From: Corydoras sp. C115
Taxonomy: Eukaryota; Chordata; Actinopteri; Siluriformes; Callichthyidae
Direction of reading: 5' to 3'
DNA: 64,000 nucleotides
NCBI GenBank assembly: GCA_019802505.1
Contig: JAFMOC010000032.1
Span: 2,215,958-2,279,957, forward strand
In this document: in pieces, positions 18,441 through 29,200 of the stretch
Layout of the letters: each line of letters begins with the position of its first letter
Numbering within the stretch: the first letter of the stretch is position 1
Notes under the pieces: model-generated
The model's input: only the letters and a program-made list of their open reading frames with translations
What the model was told of the DNA's origin: nothing
The model's database searches: none
Translations under genes and position numbers: made by a program

Positions 18441-20022
18441 CTGCAGAAAGAATGTATTGACTTTTATTATTCAGACAGTACAAATTAGAGGCTAGAGAGA
18501 AAAAGCACATTGTTTTAAATTAATGTTTAGAACCCTGTACATTCAGATCCTTAAATTGACCAAAAAATGTGATTGAAGGAATTTTTGGAAACCCACTGAA
18601 CATCCTGCTTCGACTCAAGAGTACCACACACGGATATAATAAACATGGGACCAGCTACAAAACCATGACGTGACTTCAGCGGACTATGCAACATGATAAA
18701 TTATTCAGGATCAAATGTTATGCTTACTATATTAATTCATTCATTATCTCCCGCTTTATCCTCTATTAGGGTCGCGGTGGGGTTCCCCATGCCCATCCAG
18801 GGGAGAACGTCTCGGTCGCTGGGGAGATAGACCCAGGACAGGGCGCCAATCCATCGCTGGGCACACACACACTCACACACACACACTCTATATGGGGCAA
18901 TTTGGAGAATTCAATCGACTTGATCCATGTTTTTGGACTGTGGGAGGAAACCGGAGAACCCGGAGGAAACCCACGCGGACACGGGGAGAACATGGAAACT
19001 CCACCCAGATGGGGATTCGAACCGGGAACCCCTAGCGCTGAGAGGAGAACGTGCCAACCACTAAGCCACCTTGCCGCCGCTTACTATATTAATCTGGATG
19101 AATATTCATTACGCTTGCCATTGTCTCTGTTTTTTTTATCATGTTTGTAATATTAATTATTTTTTAATTGCTCTGAATGAACTCACCTCATCCGAAGCCA
19201 GATAGACACAAAGATGAGCCACTTCCTCAGCCGTGCACATCCGGCCTGTCTTCTGTCTGGCCATGAAGTCTTTTAAAGCCTGCAAAGAAGATCTTTACTC
19301 AGCAGGAATGTTTGTATAAAATTAGTAACCTTGCCCTCTGTATAATATAAAAACAACCAATTACTAATATAAGATACTCCGTTTACACATCTCACAGTGC
19401 AAGAGGAAATTCTACGTTAAAGTAGCAGCGTCTCGTAGTGTGCTTTCATACCTGCTCAGGATTGGGTTGGGCCTGAATTCTCTCCCTGAGTGATGGAGTG
19501 TCCACAGTTCCTGCACATAGTTCATGTTAAAATTAAATAGTAATTAAATAGTAATTCTATTAATTCACGTTCAAGATTCAAGAAAATGTTATTATCATTA
19601 ATATCACGTGGTACATGAGATAAGAACGAAACTATGGGTCACGGACCCCGATTACCCCGTTATTTTAAATTTATCATTAGAATAAAAATTTTAAAGAAGA
19701 AAATTTGTTTTTTCTTTTTTTTTTTTATAAAAATACAAAAATACAGTATATAGATATGTGAAATATAATAATATACAACTATGAATAAATATAATATACA
19801 ACCACAGATATAAATATAATATAGAATATTGTAACTATAAATATATGTAACACACGAGACTCTTTTTTTTTTGCAACATTATGCCTTTTGCACAAAAATT
19901 AAAATTAAGACTAACATTCTGCTGCTACTGTGACTGTGAAAAAAAAAAACTCACTGTATAACACAAACACAGGTCTATATTTTTACTACTACTGTTACAA
20001 ATCATATATTATTATTTATTAC

Positions 20023-20093
<71 letters not shown>

Positions 20094-20164
20094 TGTTACT
20101 TTATTATTATTATTATTATTATTAGCAGCATTATTAATATTACTACTACTATTTATTATTGTTA

Positions 20165-20223
<59 letters not shown>

Positions 20224-23200
20224 TGGCGGCACGGTGGCTTAGGGGTTAGCACGTTCTCCTCTCAGCGCTAGGGATTCCCGGTTCGAATCCCCATCTGGGT
20301 GGAGTTTCCATGTTCTCCCCATGTCCACGTGGGTTTCCTCCGGGTTCTCCGGTTTCCTCCCACAGTCCAAAAACATGGATCAAGTCAATTGAATTCTCCA
20401 AATTGCCCCATATAGAGTGTGTCTGTGTGAGTGAGTGTGTGCCCAGCGATGGATTGGCACCCTGTCCTGGGTGTATCTGCCCAGCGCCCGAGACGTTCTC
20501 CCCTGGATGGGCATGGGGAACCCCACCGTGACCCTAATAGAGGATAAAGTGGGAGATAATGAATGAATGAATTATTATTACTGTTACTACTTAATTCGCA
20601 TTTACATTGCCTTTCATTGTCACTACAAAATCATAGTATTTAAATTTTTTTACTGTTGAATTCCGTTACATCACACTGCACTTCACTTTCTTGTTTTATG
20701 TCTAAATGTCATAAATGTCTTGTAACCGCGGTACAGCGCGGAACGTAATTTCGATTACTTTGTATGTATAGAACATGTGAAGGAATTGACAATAAAGCCT
20801 ACTTTGACTTTGATGTATATACAGTATATAAAATAAATTTGGGAATATTTATACAGCATACACTATATATAAAAAGTAATATACAATAATATGACGTGTG
20901 TATTTTAATCTAACAGTATCGATAGAATTTGATGGACCAGCTGTGTGTTGACGTTAATGGATCGTAATCACTTAGCCGAGTAACAACAACGCTGAGAAAT
21001 GACCCAGCAACCCATTCATCCGTGAAGAAGGATCAAACAGCTGGCTTCTGCTTAGTGCCTGTTGCTGTAAACATGGAATTCCCGTGAGGCTTTCAGGTGT
21101 TTAAAAGCGTACCAGGGCAGATGCAGTTGCAGCGAATCCCTCGCTGCAGAAAATCGGCCGCCACCGACTTCGTGAGTCCGATCACGGCTGCTTTTGACGT
21201 GCTGTATACGCATCTGTTCACAACACCTAAGAAGAGTGTTCGACTTTGTAGTTCTACAATTCCATTCTGTAGTCCATCTACAGTACATACTGTGTTCTCT
21301 AATGCTCAGAACCCCAATAGTACCACCACAGAGCAGGGCTTATTTGGTGGGTGCTTTATTCCTATCCCAGCAGTGTCACTGAGGTGTTTGATCCACCACC
21401 CAAATGATACCTGACCAATAGAGAACAGCTATATGGTAAGTGGAGAAAATAGACAATGGAGCAAGAAGAGGCGTGTCCGAACGTTTAACAGGTAATTTAT
21501 CCATTCATCCATTCATTATCTCCCGCTTTATCCTCTATTAGGGTCGCGAGGGGGGGGGTTTCCCATGCCCATCCAGAGGAGAACGTTTCGGGCGCTGGGC
21601 AGATATACCAAGGACCGGACGCCAATCCATCACTGGGCACACACTCACTCACTCAAACACACTCTATGAGGGGCAATTTTGAGAATTCAATTGACTTGAT
21701 CCATGTTTTTGGACTGTAGGAGGAAACCGGAGAACCCGGAGGAAACCCACGCGGACACGGGGAGGACATGGAAACTCCACCCAGATTGGGATTGGAACCG
21801 GGAATCCCTAGTGCTGAGAGGAGAACATGCTAAACCACTAAGCCACCGTGCCACCCCAGCATAATTCATTCATTATCTCCCGCTTTATCCTCTATTAGGG
21901 TCGCGGTGGGGTTCCCCATGCCCATCCAGGGGAGAACGTTTCGGGCGCTGGGCAGATACACCCAGGAGAGGGCGCCAATCTATCGCTGGGCACACACTCA
22001 CTCACACAAACTCACTCTATATGGGGCAATTTGGAGAATTCAATTGACCTTGATCCATGTTTTTGGACTGTGGGAGGAAACCGGGGAACCCGGAGGAAAC
22101 CCACGCGGACACGGGAAGGACATGGAAACTCCACCCAGATGGGGATTCGAACCAGGAAACCCTAGTGCTGAGAGGAGAACGTGCCAACCAGTAAGCCACC
22201 GTGCCGCCCCAGCACAATTCATTCATTATCTTCTGCTTTATCCTCTATTAGGGTCGCGGTGGGGTTCCCCATGCCCATCCAGCGGAGAATGTTTCAGGCG
22301 CTGGGCAGATACACCCAGGAGAGGGCGCCAATCCATTGCTGGGCACACACTCACCCACACAAACACACTCTATATGGGGCAATTTGGAGAACCCAATTGA
22401 CTTTGATCCATGTTTTTGGACTGTGGGAGGAAACCGGAGAACCCGGAGGAAACCCACGCGGACACGGGGAGAACATGGAAACTCCACCCAGATGGGGATT
22501 CGAACCGGGAAACCTTAGTGCTGAGAGGAGAACATGCTAACCACTAAGCCACCGTGCCGCCCCAGGTACTTTATGCATTTTAAATGATGGTGAGTTAAGA
22601 AAGCTTTTAGATTAATCGCTCACACAGAACGGTGGTCAGGTGCATCGCGTTTGCGTTAATGTGTTTACAACTCATTAAAAGTCCAGCCGTAGCAAACGGA
22701 GTTTGTTAGTTTGTTTGGAAAAGCACACAGCGGAGTCCGAGTATCTTGAAAAGCGATCTGGTAACAGGAATGGGAATGAGGACCGGATTATTCGGGATCA
22801 TTCAGGACTAATTTAATCCAGACAATTTAGGAGCTCCAATGTACCATCTGCATGTCTTTAAAAAGGCTACAAAATTAGTGGTTGGCATGTTCTCCTCTCA
22901 GCACTAGGGATTCCCGGTTCGAATCCCCATCTGGGTGGAGTTTCCATGTTCTCCCCGTGTCCACGTGGGTGTCCTCCGGGTTCTCCGGTTTCCTCCCACA
23001 GTCCAAAAACATGGATCAAGTCAATTGAGTTCTCCAAATTGCCCCATATAGAGTGTGTCTGTGTGAGTGAGTGTGTGCCCAGGGATAGATTGGCGCCCTG
23101 TCCTGGGTGTATCTGCCCAGCGCCCGAGACGTTCTCCCCTGGATGGGCATGGGGAACCCCACCGCGACCCTAATAGAGGATAAAGGATAATAGTCCCATG

Positions 23201-26200
23201 AGAGGACGCCAATCTATCACTGGACACACAATCACTCACACACATGCACACTCTATATGGGGCAATTTGGAGAACTCAATTTCGAATCCCCATCTGGGTG
23301 GAGTTTCCATGTTGTCCCCGTGTCTGCGTGGGAGTCCTCCGGGTTCTCCGGTTTACTCCCACAGTTTAAAAACATGGATCAAGTCAATTGAGTTCTAAAT
23401 TGCCCCATATAGAGTGTGTCTGTGTGAGTGTGTGTGTGCCCAGCGATAGATTGGCGTCCTGTCCTGGGTGTATCTGCCCAGCACCCGAAACGTTCTCCCC
23501 TGGATGGGCATGGGGAACCCCCCACCCCCACCCCACGACCCTAATATAGGATAAAGCGGAAGATAATGAATGAATGAATGAATGAATAATAAAACCCGAG
23601 TGATAACTGATCTCATACCTTTAATGCTGGAGGCCACAGATGACATGTTAATGATATTCCCAGACTTGCGAGCCAGCATCTGAGTGGATTAAAAAAAAGA
23701 AACCATGAGCCGTTCATGAGGTTCTGAGGCATGAAGTCATTTTAAAGGAGCGGTCTGCAACTGGTATGAAACGAACATACCATAACCGTACAGAAGGAAA
23801 CACAATCAGATGTGAGAAACTATTAAAGGTGAAGATGAGCTGACCTTGGGCAGAAAGGCTTTGATCATCAGGTACATGCTGCGCACATTCAGGTTCATGG
23901 TAAAGTCCCAGTCGGCGTCCTCGCACTCCAGAATGTTACCGTGATGGACAAACCTGAGAAGAGACATTCATACCCCATGGCTTCACTGTGTGTTCACATG
24001 ATTATTAACAAAAGACGCACAAGCCAACATCTGTCATGGTATGTGCATTGGTGTCCATGCTAATTTTTGCATAAGTGGAAATAAGATGAATGTCTGCCAT
24101 GTCTTTAGTCTGCATCTGTTTTCTGTTTAAATGTTTGGTATGGAGTGGCACGGTGGCTTAGTGGTTGGCATGTTCTCCTCTCGGCGCTAGGGATTCTGGT
24201 TCGAATCCCATGTACTCCCCGTGTCCACCCGCATGGGTTTCCTCCAGGTTCTCCGGTTTCCTCCCACAGTCCAAAAACATGGATCAAAGTCAATTGAGTT
24301 CTCCAAATTGCCCCATGTAGAGTATGTTTGTGTGAGTGAGTGTGTGCCCAGCGATAGGTTGGCACCCTGTCCTGGGTGTATCTGCCCAGCACCCGAAACG
24401 TTCTCCCCTGGATGGACATGGTGAACCCCCCCCCGCGACCCTAATAGAGGATAAAGAATGAATTATGGAGATATGGAGATAATGAATGAATTATGTTTTC
24501 TGTTTAAATGGTTGGTATGGGGTGGCACGGTGGCTTAGTGGTTGGCATGTTCTCCTCTCAGCGCTAGGGATTCCGGTTCGAATCCCAATGTGGGTGGAGT
24601 TTCCATGTTCTCCCCGTGTCCGCCCGCATGGGTTTCCTCAGGGTTCTCCGGTTTCCTCCCACAGTCCAAAAACATGCATCAAAGTCAATTGAGTTCTCCA
24701 AATTGCCCCATATAGAGTGTGTCTGTGTGAGTGAGTGTGTGCCCAGTGATAGATTGGCGCCCTGTCCTGGGTCTATCTGCCCCGCGACCCTAGGAGAGGA
24801 CAAAGTGGGAGATAATGGATGGAGGGATGTTGGGTATGTGATGTATGTGAAGAGGTTTTTTGTGGTACAGAATTGTGTGTTAATAAAAGAAGGAATGTCC
24901 CAGCATTTCTAATTTTCATTCATTATCCTTTGCTTTATCCTCTATTAGGGTCGCGGGGGGGTTCCCCATGCCCATGCCCATCCAGGGGAGAACGTTTCGG
25001 GTGCTGGGCAGATACACCCAGGACAGAACGCTAATCTATCACTGGACACACACTCACTCATACACTCTATATGGGGCAATTTGGAGAATTCAAGTGACTT
25101 GATCCATGTTATTGGACTGTGGGAGGAAACCGGAGAACCCGGAGGAAACCCACGCGGACACGGGGAGAACATGGAAACGGAAGATAATGAATGAATGAAT
25201 ATTGTCCATGTTCTCATTCATTCATTCATTCATTATCTTCCGCTTTATCCTATATTAGGGTCGCGGGGGGGGGTCGTTTCGGGCGCAGGGCAGATACACC
25301 CAGGACAGGACGCCAATCTATCACTGGACACACTCACTCACACAGATACGCACACACACTCTATATCGGGCAATTTGGAGAACTCAATTGACCTTGATCC
25401 ATGTTTTTGGACTGTGGGAAACCCACGCAGACACGGGGAGGACATGGAAACTCCACCCAGATGGGGATTCGAACCAGAAATCCCTAGCGCTGAGAGGAGA
25501 ACATGCTAACCACTTGATTGATTTGTAGTTCAGGTTCCACATCATAAAAAGATAATGTTATGTTTTTAAAGAGACTGACTCGGACAGCCAGGGGCCTTTG
25601 AACTGTTCTCTGCATTATTCTCAATGCAAACACCGCTACTGAATACCGAAGCCATTACCCGGCAACATTAAAGAGCACATCAACACGTTCCAACTCATTA
25701 GCCAGCGCGTCCACTTGTTCCTTTTTGGTGACATCAACCACCCTGGTCTCGATTCCTGAACACAAAGCAAAGAGGAATGCATTAATGAAGCGAGACAAGA
25801 TAACAGTGAAGTGAGCGTGGAGGAGATACGAGCAAAGCAAAGAGGATGAAGCTTAATGATGTGCTCGGGTAGAGTTATGTAAAGAGGGCGCGGTAGCTCA
25901 GTGGTCAGGGTGTTGTACTATCAATCAGAAGGTTGGGGGTCCAAATCCCAGGTCCACTGAAGTTACCAACGTGGGTCCTTGAGCAAGACCCTAAACCCTC
26001 ATTGCTCCAGGCAACCACTAATACACTTCAACTTATCCAGATATGGTGGCTCAGTGGTTGGGGTGTTGTACTATCAATCAGAAGGTTGGGGGTCCAAATC
26101 CCAGGTCCACTGAAGTTACCAACGTGGGTCCTTGAGCAAGACCCTTAACCCTCATTGCTCCAGGCAACCACTAATACACTTCAACTTATCCAGATATGGT

Positions 26201-29200
26201 GGCTCAGTGGTTGGGGTGTTGGGCTACCAATCTGAAGGTTGGGGGTTCAAATCCCAGGTCCACTGAAGTTACCAGTGTGGGACCTTGAGCGATACCCTTA
26301 ACCCTCATTGCTCCAAGCAACCACTAATACACTTCAACTTATCCAGATATGGTGGCTCAGTGGTTGGGGTGTTGGGCTACCAATCTGAAGGTTGTAGGTT
26401 CAAATCCCAGGTCCACTGAAGTTACCAACGTGGGTCCTTGAGCAAGACTCTTAACCCTCATTGCTCCAAGCAACCACTAATACACTTCAACTTATTCAGA
26501 TATGGTGGCTCAGTGGTTGGGGTGTTGGGCTACCAATCTGAAGGTTGTAGGTTCAAATCCCAGGTCCACTGAAGTTACCAACGTGGGTCCTTGAGCAAGA
26601 CTCTTAACCCTCATTGCTCCAGGCAACCACTAATACACTTCAACTTATCCAGATATGGTGGGAAAGTGGTCAGGGTGTTGGGCTATCAATCTGAAGGTTG
26701 GGGGTTCAAATCCCAGGTCCACTGAAGTTACCAGTGTGGGACCTTGAGAGATACCCTTAACCCTCATTGCTCCAAGCAACCACTAATACACTTCAACTTA
26801 TCCAGATATGGTGGCTCAGTGGTTGGGGTGTTGGGCTACCAATCTGAAGGTTGTAGGTTCAAATCCCAGGTCCACTGAAGTTACCAACGTGGGTCCTTGA
26901 GCAAGACTCTTAACCCTCATTGCTCCAGGCAACCACTAATACACTTCAACTTATCCAGATATGGTGGGAAAGTGGTCAGGGTGTTGGGCTATCAATCTGA
27001 AGGTTGGGGGTTCAAATCCCAGGTCCACTGAAGTTACCAATGTGGGTCCTTGAGCAAGACCCTTAACCCTCATTGCTCCAGGCAACCACTAATACACTTC
27101 AACTTATCCAGATATGGTGGCTCAGTGGTTGGGGTGTTGGGCTATCAATCTGAAGGTTGGGGGTTCAGATCCCAGGTCCACTGAAGTTACCAGTGTGGGT
27201 TCTTGAGCAAGACCCTTAACCCTCATTGCTCCAGGGGGCGCTGTATCAACCCTGTGCTCCTTGTGCTTTGGATAAAAGCGTCCAATAAATGACCGAATGA
27301 ATAAAGAACAGAGATGATAACAGAGATAAAGAAAACTCGAGATGACCCCCCCCTGCCTTAAATGTTGCCCCTTAAATAGCAGTGACCGATGCAGCAGCAG
27401 AGAATTTACAAATCCAGCCTCCCGCCCATCGGTCACTGCCGATTCTCCACAATTAACGCCCTTACAGACTAATAACCATGTGCCGCTTCAGCAAATAATT
27501 AATTTATAAGATCAGAACCTTCTAATTCATCCCATTACTGTGTTAAGTGTTAAAAGTAAGACTGTCTTTATGTCTTTATAGGGATTCCCGGGGATATAGG
27601 GATTCCCGGTTCGAATCCCAATCTGGGTGGAGTTTCCATGTTCTCCCCATGTCCGCGTGGGTCTCCTCCGGGTTCTCCGGTTTCCTCCCACAGTCCAAAA
27701 ACATGGATCAAGTCAATTGAGTTCTCCAAATTGCCCCATATAGAGTGTGTATGTATGCGTGAGTGTGTGCCCAGTGATAGATTGGCGCCCTGTCCTGGGT
27801 GTATCTGCCCAGCGCCCGAAACGTTCTCCCCTGGATGGGCATGGGGAACCCCCCCGCGACTCTAATAGAGGATAAAGTGGAAGATAATGAATGAATGAAT
27901 GAATGTATTTGTTCATATCGTTACCCTGACATCATAACAGTCATTTTATAGCCATGTGTACCACAAGGTGGCAGCACTGCACTACCTGAAATGCCATCCA
28001 GTTCCTTCAGCTTGTCTCCGTTGACGTCAGTGGCCACGACCTGAGCTCCTTCTTTGGCAAAGGCCTGCGTATGAACACAGTGGTTATGATTTCAGCTTAA
28101 ATATGATTTAATATGTTAAGAAACGGTTGGCACGTTCTCCTCTCAGCTCTAGGGATTCCCGGTTCGATTCACCATCTGGGTGGAGTTTCCATGTCCTCCC
28201 CGTGTCCGCGTGGGTTTCCTCCGGGTTCTCCGGTTTCCTCCCACAGTCCAAAAACATGGATCAAGTCAATTGAGTTCTCCAAATTGCCCCATATAGAGTG
28301 TGTCTGTGTGAGTGAGTGTGTGCCCAGTGATAGATTGGCGCCCTGTCCTGGGTGTATCTGCCCAGCGCCCGAAATGTTCTCCCCTGGATGGGCATAGAGA
28401 ACCCCCCTGCGACCCTAATAGAGGATAAAGCGGGAGATAATGAATGAATGAATGAATGTTAAGAAACGGCGGCACGGTGGCTTAGTGGTTTAGCATGTTC
28501 TCCTCTCAGCTCTAGGGATTCATGGGGAATCCCCCCCCGACCCTAATATAGGATAAAGTGGAAGATGATGAATGAATGAATGAATGAAATTAAATAACAG
28601 TGACGTAGTGGTGAGCACATCCGCCTCTCAGCTATAGGGATTCCCAGTTCGAATCCCCATCTGGGTGGCGCTTCCATGTTCTCCCCGTGTCCGCGTGGGT
28701 TTCCTCCGGGTTCTCCGGTTTCCTCCCACAGTCCAAAAACATGGATCAAGTCAATTGAATTCTCCAAATTGCCCCATATAGAGTGTGTCTGTGTGAGTGA
28801 GTGTGTGCCCAGCGATGGATTGGCGCCCTGTCCTGGGTCTGTCTGCCCAGCGCCCGAAACGTTCTCCCCTGGATGGGCATGGGGAACCCCACCGCGACCC
28901 TAATGGAGGATAAAGCGGGAGATAATGAATGAATGAATGTTAAGAAACTGCCTGCGAGCAACGGAAACAATATGAATAAAACATTTATCACGTTCATATA
29001 CAAACATATAATGTGGAATTGTGCCCCCTCATTTTGTCCCCTCACTCAGTCCCTGCGACCAATCAAACGCCGCGGTGTCTGCAGCCTAAAGAAACCGCCG
29101 CTGTGCGTTAGCCTTGATGCCACGCGGTGCCTGAAGCTCTGCACGGCTTAAAACTAATCATCTGTCAGCAGCTCCCCGAGCCAGCGAGCATGCGAGTGTG

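Noticed and set aside
25892..27295. CRISPR-like or tRNA cluster reading of the 153-bp array
   Set aside because: The repeats are contiguous without unique spacers. The tRNA-like boxes lack a cloverleaf, and the genome is eukaryotic.
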